64,000 nucleotides of DNA from Ascarosepion bandense (lineage: Eukaryota; Mollusca; Cephalopoda; Sepiida; Sepiidae): assembly GCA_037127315.1 (NCBI GenBank), contig JBBBDQ010001186.1, positions 4,102,001-4,166,000 of the forward strand, read 5' to 3'. Numbering within the stretch: the stretch's first letter is position 1; every line of letters starts with the position of its first letter. The translations under genes were made by a program, and so were the position numbers. Shown piece after piece: positions 32,812 to 43,744 of this stretch. The notes under the pieces were generated by a model, which was not told where the DNA came from, did not search any database, and saw only the letters and a program-made list of their open reading frames with translations.

Positions 32812-33590
32812 CTTTAAAAACAAGAAATTGATTTATTGTCTCTAGAGATTTTTCGACCAACATCTCATCAGGAAAAAAATCGTTGGAATCACAAATCAAA
32901 CGAAAACAGCAACGAAAATGAAGAGCAAAAATAAGGGGAACGTTAAAATCAATATACATATAAATAAATATTTATAACGAGGGGAGGAGAAATGACGTGT
33001 AAATAATTATCGAGGGACAGTTAAAATAAAATATCCCCCAACAAATAAAGAGATTTAACGAAATCATTCTGCCGGCAAAGAGAAGGTTTTCGTAAGGATA
33101 TGCAGACTGATTCCAAAATCTTTAATTGATTATTGGAACCAGCTACGTGTAAAACTTTGAACCACTCTTTCTTATACGACTTAGCACAGGCTATATTCTC
33201 AACTAGATGTTGAGCAATAGCCGATTCCATATTGGTAGACGGAAGACCACACATGCTACCTATTTTGCCTAATCGTATTTTACAAGGTACATGTTGATTA
33301 ATTCTTGTTTCCAAATGCAAGGTTGTACGCCCCACATATCCAGCAGCGCATTGACAATTAAATTTATATATCAAATTACTCAGTTTGATATAGGGAAATT
33401 CATCCTTATTTGTTGGGGGATATTTTATTTTAACTGTCCTACGAGAATTATTTATTTCCCCTTATTTTTGATCTTCATTTTCGTTGCTGCTTTTCGTTTG
33501 ATTTGTGATTCCAACGATTTTCTCCTGATGAGATGTTGGTCGAAAGAGCACTAGAGACAATAAATAAATTTCTTGTTTTTAAAGTTGGGT
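32812..33590 (-). mobile_element. Penelope-like element 3' unit with inverted terminal repeats
   Basis: Left arm (32812-33048) and right arm (about 33405-33590) are inverted copies. Blocks such as 'cgaccaacatctcatcagga' (left) have their complement on the right, as do 'gttggaatcacaaatcaaac' and 'aaaataaaatatcccccaac'. The left arm has about 65 extra bases (about 32940-33003). The arms enclose a GIY-YIG frame, and both ends are bordered by (TA)n. Penelope-like elements are known for pseudo-LTRs in direct or inverted order. Both arms contain 'cctgatgagatgttggtcga' plus 'aa', a hammerhead-like core. Confidence 0.75.
33021..33374 (-). pseudogene. GIY-YIG endonuclease domain of a Penelope-like element
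   Basis: 117 codons open on the minus strand: IYKFNCQCAAGYVGRTTLHL then ETRINQHVP, and later ESAIAQHLVEN. IYKF...GYVGRT corresponds to the GIY and YIG motifs, and Arg in ETRI is the conserved catalytic Arg. The C-terminal half (LKILESVCISLRKPSLC) fits the family's end. There is no RT upstream within the inverted repeats, so this is a 5'-truncated copy whose nuclease frame stayed open. The predicted start Met is arbitrary. Confidence 0.8.
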
Positions 33591-33614
33591 ATAAATGTTG
33601 TACCTTCAAACATT

Positions 33615-33617
<3 letters not shown>

Positions 33618-33672
<55 letters not shown>
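33618..33672. repeat. (TA)n microsatellite
   Basis: About 26 TA units on the right side of the Penelope-like unit. Confidence 0.97.
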
Positions 33673-33674
<2 letters not shown>

Positions 33675-33782
33675 ACTCACGTTACATCTCTCTGTCTATA
33701 GCCCTATTAGGTCACATTTTAAAAACACATGGCGACCTGACGATCTCTATCTGTAATATACTCATTGATAATACAAATATAA

Positions 33783-34290
33783 CAGTACTAGCAGTATAGC
33801 CCGGCGTTGCTCGGGTGTAATGAAAGCTTTAAAACTAATCCATGATCCTGGAGCTCAGACCTAGCCTAAAGAATATTTGTGTGAAGTTTGGTGAGAATCG
33901 GATAAAAATTGTGGATTTGTATAAAGGACATACAGACAGATAAACGGACACACACACAGACATCTATATATATATTATCGATTTTTTGCACTATTGTAAG
34001 AACTGCTACCTTGAAACTTCTGAATGTCGTTTCTTATGTTTTTGTCTATGAGCGTATCAAATTTTATTAAAATTGGACCACTCCTTCTATAAACCGATTT
34101 TTTTCAATTATCTATTTTCGATATTTATCGGGGGTACCTCGACACAAAACCTAGCTAAGAACACTCGCAGATGCTTATAGTACAACTGTGTAAAGTTTCA
34201 AGAAAATCGGTCCAGCTGTTTCAGAGTCTATAGGTAACGGACGCACACACAGAGACACGCACACACACACAAAGTTCCATTTATAAATAA
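33783..34290 (+). repeat. 'GCCCGGCGTTGCTCG' dispersed repeat, ~500-bp copy
   Basis: Runs from 'agcagtatagcccggcgttg' to 'aaagttccatttataaataa'. Collinear with the minus-strand copy at 57385-57870: 'taatgaaagctttaaaacta', 'ctcctggagctcag', internal (TA)n, 'cttctgaat', 'tatttatcgggggtacctc', 'tataggtaacgga'. No coding potential. Classification unknown. Confidence 0.85.
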
Positions 34291-34471
34291 GTTTACATTA
34301 TCCACTTGTAAAAAAAACACTAAAAATGATGGAAGCATTATTAATAAAAAAGCAAAGGCCAACACTCAACAGTTTCAGCTATGAATACGACCAAAATATG
34401 TTCGCCATTTTTGCAATATAAAACATTCCTATGATTTTATATACATACGCAAACAATTTATAAATTCAGTT

Positions 34472-34760
34472 GAAATTAAAATAAAATTTATCGTTGATCA
34501 TGGCTAAAAGTATAACCGAAAACACTTGTGTATGTTAAGTTGTGAACACGGTAAGCACATTGCTACAATGATAAAAAAATGGATAAAAATAGAGAAATTC
34601 TACATTTAATAACATCATTTATGAACATGGTAACAATGTGTTTACCGTGTTCGGAACTTAACATACACATGACACTGTATACATAAAATTTACACATATT
34701 TACAAGTAAAACAAAATTTATTCCTGATAATGGCTAAAAGTTTAATCGAAAGTGATCGAA
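34472..34760. repeat. Inverted repeat flanked by direct repeats
   Basis: Arms 34526-34562 and 34637-34673 are inverted ('tgtgtatgttaagtt' ... 'aacttaacatacaca'), separated by about 75 bp. Outside them are direct repeats: 'aaaatttatcgttgatcatg' plus 'gctaaaagt' at 34485 and 'aaaatttattcctgataatg' plus 'gctaaaagt' at 34712. The outer motif followed by 'aatcgaaag' again resembles a Penelope/hammerhead terminus. Confidence 0.7.
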
Positions 34761-34875
34761 AGCATTTTGGCCAATTCTTATATAATTTGACTTCTAAAAA
34801 GAATATAAAAATCCTTAGAACACATGAAAAATTATATAAAAAATCTTAATGAGAATACTTTGTCATTTTGAATTA

Positions 34876-34910
<35 letters not shown>

Positions 34911-34912
<2 letters not shown>

Positions 34913-35098
34913 GTCATCCACACACAAGCCAGTTTCGCTGTATCACAGCTCATCAGTGTGGCTAGACATCCACTTGCTTCAGGGCGGGACAGAAACTCGA
35001 CCGATTTGGTGTAATTCAGAGTCGCTAACCCCTAAGCCATAGACGCATGAATCAGAGAAGGGAAATAATAGCGTGTTATATAGATATGCAGTGTATAC
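34911..35098 (-). mobile_element. tRNA-headed SINE-like element with hammerhead
   Basis: On the minus strand an A-box-like 'tggcttaggggttagcg' (35022-35038) and a B-box-like 'cggtcgagtttc' (34991-35002) are followed by 'caagtggatgtctagccac' and the hammerhead. It ends in (TA)n (34878-34910). Upstream (35046-35098) homology to 39540-39580 continues ('cgtgttatata' ... 'gcagtgtata'). Schistosome SM-alpha elements have the same order of Pol III boxes and hammerhead, which is the basis for the SINE-like call. Confidence 0.75.
34918..34961 (-). ncRNA. Hammerhead ribozyme-like structure, canonical core
   Basis: Minus strand: stem I CCACA, core CUGAUGA, stem II GCUGU-GAU-ACAGC (5 perfect pairs), GAAA, short stem III (AC ... 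GU), site, stem I partner UGUGG (5 pairs). All conserved core bases C3-A9 and G12-A14 are present. The base at the cleavage position reads G (GUG) where H (A, C or U) is required, so this copy may be inactive. The other copy (24722-24765) has GUC there. Confidence 0.75.
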
Positions 35099-35845
<747 letters not shown>

Positions 35846-36117
35846 GAAGCAAAATGTCACTCTATATACAGGACCACCGGAAGTTGAAAAGTTATAACCC
35901 TGCAGCTTCCAGTGATCTCGGATATAGCGTATCATTTTGCATTCTTTCATAAGTGTTTACTGACGATACCTAACAGTGGAAACCCGGGAAGTATCTGAAT
36001 CAGTAATATTTGCCTCATCGTATGTACTTTGTTGGACTTTTTTAATCTATTTTTTATTTAGCACTTTTTATTGTTGCTACCTTGCATAGGCCATTCTGTG
36101 ACATCGTTTATTCTTCT

Positions 36118-36118
<1 letters not shown>

Positions 36119-36170
<52 letters not shown>
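36119..36170. repeat. (TA)n microsatellite
   Basis: About 26 TA units at the left border of the next element. Confidence 0.97.
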
Positions 36171-36173
<3 letters not shown>

Positions 36174-37063
36174 CTTTGAGATTTGAAAAAGAAACCACTC
36201 GACCGGCGGTCGAGAGCGAGAGAAAATTTATTCGCCCCCAAATCATTTTACTCGACAGACTTCATTTTTTGAATAACCGCCTTACGTAAACATAGCGTGA
36301 ATCACTGACAGAAAGCAAAAATTGAAATTTTAATTAAAATTTTGAACGTGTTAGAAAAAGAATTGTAAAGTAATAACAACAAAATTTGAACTTCGCTCTT
36401 AATAATAGCATAAACATTTTGATGATAAAACTTTGTTTTTATTAAGTTTGAGCCCTTTTAACATCATGATACGTTTTTTTTTGTTTTTTTTTTTGGCAAT
36501 TGAGCGGAGGTACCTAAGTTCGTAGTTTTTTTCTTCTGTTTAACTACAACCTCCATCTCATGATAAAAAATAACAAATCTGATTTTCTCAACGATTTTCT
36601 ATAAAAAATTATTTACTTGTATAATTTGTTTTTCGGTGCGTGGTTGAAAGAAGTATGCATATTTTTTTCTTTCTTTCAAATGTTCGATAGCGGGGAAAAA
36701 ATGTACGATAATATTTTTCCAAATGAGTTTCTAAAAATCTGTGAGCGTCTTAAATCTGGGTGACAGAGACATTTTGGCTCCAATCTGGAAGTGTTAATTA
36801 AACGAATGTTTATACTGACCGAGACGATAAAAGCCAAGAGTTCAATAATGCCACTGTAGGTCAATCTAACTAACTTGTGAATCTTCAATGGCATACTTTT
36901 GGGTTGTAAAAGGAATCAGATTCCCTTTTTCTATATTTGAATGGACACGATTCATTGCGAGGTTTTTAATCGACCGCGGGCGAGTAAAGCAATAAACTTT
37001 AATCTCCCAATTGAGTTTTTAATCAACTGAGTCGATCGGTCGAGTGAAATCTCAAAGGCTATA
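36171..37063. mobile_element. ~890-bp element with short inverted ends
   Basis: The left end 'ggcctttgagattt' and the right end (read inverted) 'agcctttgagattt' are followed on both sides by 'cactcgaccg'-type sequence, giving imperfect TIRs of about 30 bp. Both ends touch TA-rich tracts. The interior is non-coding and contains 'ggcggaggtacctaag'-like sequence also seen in other repeats here. Best guess is a non-autonomous DNA transposon. Confidence 0.55.
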
Positions 37064-38554
37064 TATATAGTATCTAAAACACAAAATGAAAATGTTGAGA
37101 TGAAGTGTGGAAGTTTTTAAACGACACTGCGCCGGCGTGAGATGAGATGTGTTTTGTTCGGTACTAGTGAAAATTCCCAGTTGATAACACGCCGGTAGAT
37201 AAAATTCCAGCAGACAAAACCCAGTGGATAAATTTCCAGCCATCAAAAACACAATAAGCAAAATCCCTGCTTCTCATCACAAAAATAGACAAAATTCCAG
37301 TTTTGTAAATATATAAAAAATATTGTCATATCAGCAAATTTAATATTAAAAATTCAAGAAAGTTTTAATTCAAATCTTAATATCAAATTGAGACATTAAT
37401 AATAATATCTAATATATACACCTATATGTACAATATCTAATATATACATTCCAATATCAAATTGAATCAATACACACAATATCCAGTACACACTTATTTA
37501 GTTACCGCCACTCATTCGCTGAAAAAAAAGCATAGCATATTGCTAAAAGGCTCAAGCTTAATAAAAAAAAGTTTTATTGTCAAAATGTTTAGTTATTACT
37601 AAGACGAAAGATTAAAATATTTCTGATTATTTTTTTAAAGTTATTGCTTTCTAACACGTTCCAAACTTTTATTAAAAATCTTGCTTTTTAGTTTGCGAGT
37701 GAACAGATTTTTACAAGAGTTTACCACGGCAAACGTAATATGACACAACTCACTTTTTTTGCCCGTGAAAAGCACATTAATTTGGAAATTCTTGCAAAAA
37801 TCAAATAATGGTCGGATTTTGATTAAACTTTCGAGACTTATTCACATATTACTGAAATCAATTTTTAAATCTTGGCAAAAATATTCTTTATTTTTGCATA
37901 TGTTTCCCCACCACTTCTAATTAATTTCCTAAAATTTCTCGATTACCGTTCCAGAATTTTGTTTTATTAGTTAAGTGCAGGTCTTCTTAGGGAATGTAAA
38001 TCATTTTTTTTTTTTTTTACTTTTATAACAGGTGCTCATTTTCGGAAAATCTACTCTAAAAAGAGAAAACAAAAATTCAATAAAACTATGCCATTTTCTA
38101 TTCGGATAAACTTTTAATTGCTTTTATAAACAATATATATTAATAATATCATAGTCTGAAAAGAAAAAAATTCGGTGAATAATGAATTTTTACAAGCATT
38201 GCTTTCATTTTTATTTTTTAATTATAATAATTCATAAAGTTTAAAAAATCTTTTAAAATTTCTTCCCATCATCGTTTCGGTTAAGTTATTAAATTAATAA
38301 GTATAACTATATTTACTAATCGAAAATGTTAAATGTTAGTACAGATCTTCATGCACCAAAATTTTTTAAATAATTAAAACATTTTTGTGAGCAGATATAT
38401 GTCTTTTTTTAATAATGTAATAGTTTATAAATGTCATATCATCAAAAGGTCACATGTTTCAAGGGTTGTTCCTCTTACGAAACGTTCATCTAATTTTTTA
38501 TAAATTTATTCATATAATTCATCGCATACTTGAAACATCAGCGAGCCAGACCTC
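37064..38554. other. AT-rich, nothing recognised
   Basis: Contains short local duplications ('ctaatatatacacctatatg' and 'ctaatatatacattccaat' near 37410-37450) and many homopolymer runs. No gene signal. Confidence 0.45.
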
Positions 38555-38955
38555 CGTGATTAAGAAATACTTAATTCTAAAGTTAATGCCATAAACAAGT
38601 AATATTTGTTTCAAATCAGATTAATCAAACATTAAATTTGCTAATTTTCCAAAAATGACGTGTCACAAATCTATATTTTATTTTTCAAAATTTTTAAAAC
38701 CGATAAATAACATCTGTTTACAAAAGTGTCGATCACTGAAAAACGGCCGAAAAAGTGACAACAAAATCTAAAATCTCAACATTTTAGATTTCCATCAATA
38801 TAAGTTCTGTTTAAAATCCACCAGAGTAATTTACTTAATAGAAATAGTAAATTCAATCATTTAGTTTTCAATTGAGATAAAATTAAAGCTTCAAAAACAT
38901 TATTTTTTTAATTCAATTTAAATGATAGGTATAGAAAATGAGTGAAGGTACCTAG
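38555..38955. repeat. ~400-bp dispersed repeat, copy 2 of 2
   Basis: Partner of 7195-7590, same orientation. It has an extra ~25 bp block around 38755-38785. Confidence 0.6.
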
Positions 38956-39037
38956 ATTTATTACATGCCCAAAAATTTATATTCTGTTTATGTATACATA
39001 ATTATGAATATTCAGATGAAAGGAATGTATGTCAACG

Positions 39038-39040
<3 letters not shown>

Positions 39041-39109
<69 letters not shown>
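39041..39109. repeat. (TA)n(TG)n compound microsatellite
   Basis: About 14 TA then about 20 TG units. Confidence 0.97.
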
Positions 39110-39113
<4 letters not shown>

Positions 39114-39386
39114 TAACATAATATATGAGGACAGGCAAACGTATTTTACATCTAATCTTATCAATTCATCTGATATATACTGGGATTTTTTTTTCATACA
39201 TTTTGTGATCAGGGGCTGGGATTTTCAACATTTGTTTTTATCCGCTTCGATATTGCCCACCGAAATTTTTGTCATACATTCGTTTGGTTTAAATTCTTGA
39301 GGTTGGAAGGAAATACAGATTTGGTCTCTATTTGGTCGTCGAGTCTGATAAGATAATGTAAGCTATTTGCACAGTTTTCTTAAATT

Positions 39387-39390
<4 letters not shown>

Positions 39391-39430
<40 letters not shown>
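39391..39430. repeat. (TA)n microsatellite
   Basis: About 20 TA units forming the tail side of the SINE-like copy at 39431. Confidence 0.95.
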
Positions 39431-39433
<3 letters not shown>

Positions 39434-39577
39434 TCATACAAGCCTGGATGTTTCTAGCCACATTAATGTGGCTAGACACATCCACTTGATTCTGGCCGAG
39501 ATTGAAACTCGACCGATTTGGTGTCAGTCGGAGGCGCATGTAATGTAAATTTTAACGTGTTGTATATAAGCAGCGTA

Positions 39578-39580
<3 letters not shown>
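39431..39580 (-). mobile_element. Hammerhead SINE-like element, core decayed
   Basis: Same element as 34911-35098. The B-box-like 'aatcggtcgagtttc' and 'gtctagccaca' are kept. The core now reads UUAAUG...UAGAAAC with stem II shortened by about 8 nt, so no hammerhead can form. It is bordered by (TA)n on both sides (39391-39430, 39581-39624). Confidence 0.7.

Positions 39581-39624
<44 letters not shown>
39581..39624. repeat. (TA)n microsatellite
   Basis: About 22 TA units. Confidence 0.95.
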
Positions 39625-39627
<3 letters not shown>

Positions 39628-39900
39628 ACTAAATAGACTCTGTAAGTATGTAGGCCGTAAATTTATACTAAAATAAACCTTAAAAAAAACACTAACAAAC
39701 AGAACCTAATTCCGTTACAATCCGGTGCACTAAGGCGTCGGATAAATGGGGAGAAAAAAAGAAATCCGCGGAACAAGAACAAAACATTCAATACTCCGCA
39801 GCAAAGAAAAAAAAAACCCCAAACGGAACCAACCACAAGAAAAAGTGCTCGATACAAAGTACAAAAGAAGATATACAAAAGTGGACCAAAGACACACAAA

Positions 39901-39903
39901 ATA

Positions 39904-39964
<61 letters not shown>

Positions 39965-39991
39965 TAATTATATATATATATATATATATAC

Positions 39992-40031
<40 letters not shown>

Positions 40032-40130
40032 TAATTATGATTATGTTTATATATTATTTATATTATACATTATATTATATATTATATGTATATATATATA
40101 TTATATATATAAGTTAATTATAATTATTAT
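39901..40130. repeat. Long interrupted (TA)n block
   Basis: Three (TA)n runs separated by 'tggtaatta' (twice) and 'cg', followed by a degraded TA/ATT region. The 90-codon frame over it is an artefact. Confidence 0.92.
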
Positions 40131-40159
40131 TATAATAATAGCATACTGCAACTCAATAG

Positions 40160-41458
40160 CAATGAAGATTCGGTATTAAAACACTATCATCAGGCACTAA
40201 AATTTGGTTAATTTATTTGGAAATTTATTTAAATAAGGAGATTTAAAAAATAAAATAGAAAATTAAAATAAAAAAACAAATAAAACTTAAGAATTAGGAG
40301 GTCATCCAATGAGATGAATTAAGTTGGGTGGGAGGATATAGAATTTAAAGAATGTTGTACGTACGACTCATAGACAGTAGTGTTTCAATGTTTTACCGCT
40401 GAAAACCAGCGATTTCAAAACTTTTAAACCGGTAAAAATAGAAAAAGTTAAAGGAGAAAAAAAGAAAAAAAAAAGAATAGATAAAATGCAAGAGAAAATA
40501 GGAAGAGAAAGACTAGCAAAGAAGAATAAAAAATTTGGAAAAGATAAAATAAAATAAAATAAAATAAAGTAAATATAAAAATAAAATCAAAACTAACAAA
40601 AAAGAATAGAATAATTAAAAAATATATAAAAATCAAAATTAGAATTAAAATCTAAATAAAGATATATTCTTAATGGGATTTGTACATAAGTACAAATAAA
40701 AGATTAATAGTAATTAAAATAATGCCAATTCACTATACAATTTTTTATAATTTACAAAAAGTGCAAATAGTCAAAATATTGAGATAAAATTGAGATAATT
40801 TCAGATATGTTTATCGGGGTGGAAAATTCTGTAGTGGCAAAAATTGGTTATTTTATTACATTGGTTCAATATGTCAGTTTTGAGGAATTTTATTAGATGA
40901 ATTTTTTCTTTTAAGCAAACGAAACATATTTCATGTAACGATTTACATGTTCTGGCTTTATTTAATATTTCACATTTAACTGCCAGAGTTTTATTTGCAT
41001 CTTTTAATTGCCGGTATTATTTAAAGAGAGAAGTATAATTACTATATACCTTATTATTGAAAGATCAGCTATGCTGGTAAAATCAAGACTTAAAATAATC
41101 ATATAATGTTTGGTAAGTGTAGGATTTTCATTAGTTGAGATAGTAGCTTGGTATACAATGGAAACTGTAAGGCATTTATTTTGCAAAGTACATACGTTAG
41201 AATATCGCAATTGCAGGAACGTTTGTTATTATCATTATTTATGGTAAGTTAGTTATAATTAATACCATAATGTTGTTTTAGGGTGTTATTATTGTGTTTT
41301 TATTATATTATAAATATATCAAGATTATCAGTACAACTTACCATTTTATATATCTTTATTCTTATTTTATTTTTGACATATTCTTATCTAAATACAATAT
41401 CAAATAAATTAACTAGATTTAACAGCCTGATAATGGTGTTTTAACACCGAAACTTTGT
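40160..41458 (-). mobile_element. Penelope-like relic with inverted hammerhead-like ends
   Basis: The left end (minus) 'gcctgatgatagtgttttaa' then 'taccgaat' (40166-40195) and the right end (plus) 'gcctgataatggtgttttaa' then 'caccgaaac' (41425-41453) are inverted copies. Between them the minus strand at 40920-41000 reads KARTCKSLHEICFVCLKEKI then NQCNKITNFCHYRIFHPD, the Cys-rich end of a GIY-YIG retroelement, with stops. 40200-40900 is A-rich and not readable, with (TAAAA)n at 40545-40568. Confidence 0.55.
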
Positions 41459-42012
41459 AAGGAGAATCTGTAACGTGGTTGATACTGACTTGGCAGACCG
41501 GCTGAAACCACTCTCTCACCGGCGTGATGTGGCTTCCCTGTGCCTCTTCTACAAGTACTTTCATGGCTTCTGCTCCGATGAGCTTAGAGCACTGGTGCCG
41601 CCTAAGCAGGAATTTACACGAGATGCTAGATTAGCAACTAGGTCCCACCCTTTTACAGTTAAACAGATAAGATGTAACCGTAAATTCTACTCCAACAGCT
41701 TCTTTTCTGGCGCTTCCCGCCTGTGGAACTCCCTTCCACAAGTCTGCTTTCCCGACAGCTACAATCTCCAGGTGTTTAAATGTAGGGTCAATAGACATAT
41801 CCTATCACTGTAACTCCCAATTATTCTCAGAACACTCTCATCTACCCAACCCTCATTCTCGGTATCCTTACCCGCCTATCACCCACTCTCTGACATTTCC
41901 TATATTTAACCATTCTCGGTATCCCTACCCGCCTATCACCCACCCTCTGATATTTCCTATATTTAATCATCCATGCCTTGCTCGGGGTGAAACGCTTATA
42001 AAAAAAAAAAGC
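41459..42012 (+). pseudogene. LINE family A RT C-terminus, well preserved
   Basis: About 118 codons open from RRICNVVDTDLADRLKPLSH (41460) through FYKYFHGFCSDELRALVPPK and SHPFTVKQIRCNRKFYSNSF to the C-terminus FPDSYN...CRVNRHILSL and TAA (41813). It is intact for its length, so this may be a young insertion. The catalytic palm is missing (5' truncation). The 3' UTR contains a ~70-bp duplication ('ctcggtatcc' ... 'acccgcctatcaccca' at about 41857 and 41911) and ends 'cggggtgaaacgcttataaa' plus A10. Confidence 0.85.
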
Positions 42013-42051
42013 TATTAACTTACAATATGATATTTTTATTATTGTAATTTT

Positions 42052-42320
42052 TTTTTTTAATCGTATCACCCCGAGCAAGGCGGTAACGCCACTGATGTGC
42101 AGGGGGCTACGTAATAGTGAAAAGATCGGAAAAGAGAAAGCCGGAAACCATATCCTAAACAGGGAACAAGGGATGAGCCTCTTAACCTGTTCAATAGACA
42201 TGGGTGGAGTGTGAACCGGGCGATCTATCTATCGCCCGGTTCACAATTGAAAAAAAAAAACCAAGAAAACAAAGTGAGAAGATTGGAAAAGAGAAAGCCG
42301 GAAACCACGTCCTAATTACC
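42052..42320 (-). mobile_element. LINE-A tail variant interrupted by a GC hairpin
   Basis: On the minus strand a T-run, 'cgtatcaccccgagcaaggc' (plus view) and 'gtgcagggggctacgtaata' form the family tail variant also seen at 52708. At 42210-42245 lies a perfect 15-bp hairpin ('tgtgaaccgggcgat', 6-nt loop, complement). After it, 42275-42318 repeats part of the tail ('attggaaaagagaaagccgg'), so the hairpin sits at a duplication junction. Confidence 0.65.
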
Positions 42321-42369
42321 ATATATTTATGCTCTACTTTTGTATCGCGCACTTTTTAAAAGTAAATAT

Positions 42370-42918
42370 CTAACTGTGGAATGTACTTCCATTAGCAACC
42401 ATTATATATATATCTGTGTCGCCAATAGGATTTGACCTCTGGGTGACCAATGCTTCTACCATGTCAAGTAGCTTATCTGGATCAGTGGTGAAGAAGTCAG
42501 GGTCTGTGTTGATTATGGCGTTTTGCACAGTCTCATCAGCACAATTATATAAGTGAATATTAGCCTGGGAGCTTGGCATATTTGTCATATTGGTGAAGAC
42601 ATCCTAGTCAATTCGGAACTTCCTGAATTGCTGTGGTGTCATCTCTAGACTGAGATGAGGAGGCTTGGCTGCTAGTGCCTGAATGCGGGTTGTCTGGATG
42701 GTGGTTTCTTTTGCCTGCTTGAGGATACACAGGGTTTCTCTCAATGTGACTCCTAGCTCCTTCAGCATAGATCGAGCCAGCATTTGAAGGCTCTCAATTG
42801 TCAGCTCCTCGTCTGCAAACCTTGTTGCATGAGTTTTGGCCGAGTCAGTGGATATGCCCGCTTCAATGAAGAAGTATTCCCAATCTTTGGGGGTCATAAA
42901 TCCTGTTCGCGACGCCAT
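42370..42918 (-). pseudogene. Gag-like protein with SAM domain, one nonsense codon
   Basis: One continuous minus-strand frame from Met at 42918 (MASRTGFMTPKDWEYFF) to 42370. It is interrupted by a single TAG at 42604-42606, where RKFRID is followed by a stop and then DVFTN. Residues about 9-65 (W..FF.EAGIS...A..HATRF...ELT.ESL..L...MLKELGVTL) fit a SAM domain. The second half (IHLYNCADETVQNAIIN...DPDKLLDMVEALVTQRSNP) fits the helical capsid-like region of mollusc LTR-retrotransposon Gag. Neither a zinc knuckle nor pol follows. One stop codon only, so it decayed recently or sits in a shortened element. Confidence 0.6.
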
Positions 42919-42964
42919 GTAGAACAATATAGTATAGAGCAACTGTAGAACAATTACTCTATAT

Positions 42965-43400
42965 TTTTTGCCTTGTGCCACACGTAAGCTACGATTACTA
43001 AATCATAGAGCAATTCGACGTTGTCTGATAGCACATTTGTTTCGCTAAATCTTTTGTGCAGTGACTTTGGTTCTCACTGTGTGCTCCATACATTCGGCCT
43101 TGTGCCACACGTACGCTACACTTAATAAATAGTTGAGCATTTCCACGTGGAGCAATGGTTAGCATGTTTGTTTTGGTGAATCAGTTACGACTGAATAATG
43201 AGTTCGGCGCACATTGGGTGCTTCATACTTTCAGCCTTGTGCCACACGTGAGCTACGCTTACTAAATCGGTGAGTCCTTCGACATGATGTAAAGATGAGC
43301 ATACTTGTTTTGATAAGTTAATTACCACTGAGTAATGAGTTCGGCCCTCACTGTTTGCGCTATAGTTTTTTGCCTTGTGCCACATGTATTCTATGCTTAC
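42965..43400 (+). repeat. Four tandem tRNA-like SINE-2 units
   Basis: 'gccttgtgccacacgt' (or close) recurs at 42970, 43097, 43234 and 43372, giving spacings of 127, 137 and 138 bp. Each unit holds an A-box-like 'gcaatggttagcatg' or remnant and 'gtaatgagttcggc' (B-box-like), then the body 'agctacgcttactaaatc'. Head-to-tail SINE arrays are less usual than single copies. Confidence 0.7.
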
Positions 43401-43744
43401 TAAATCCCTGCATATATTCATATTCATGTATATACCAATGTTTGAAAATATATTTTTGATATACTCAGTAATCTGTATATATATATATATATGTATACAT
43501 CCGCCCAAAGTTAATATATATATATGCCTGTGTGTGCGTGAACATTTATTTGAATTCATAATCCATTTATGATTGCGCCATTTACGTGTACTTCATCTTA
43601 TCTTTTCAATCATTACGGAAGCCCATAAAAATAACATATTCGTTCAGTCGACGTCTTTATCAAACGATGTTCAATGTATTTAATAGTTTTAAGTTTTCAT
43701 CCCTTTCAGGAAAAGTGCATTTTTTTTTATTATTACTCCTACGT

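Noticed and set aside
35016..35040. Functional tRNA gene from A-box-like sequence
   Set aside because: No cloverleaf can be folded around it. It belongs to the SINE-like element with hammerhead.
39907..40179. 90-codon Tyr-Ile repeat frame
   Set aside because: Translation of (TA)n.
43185..43559. 124-codon minus-strand frame
   Set aside because: Opposite strand of the tandem SINE-2 array and a (TA)n tract.
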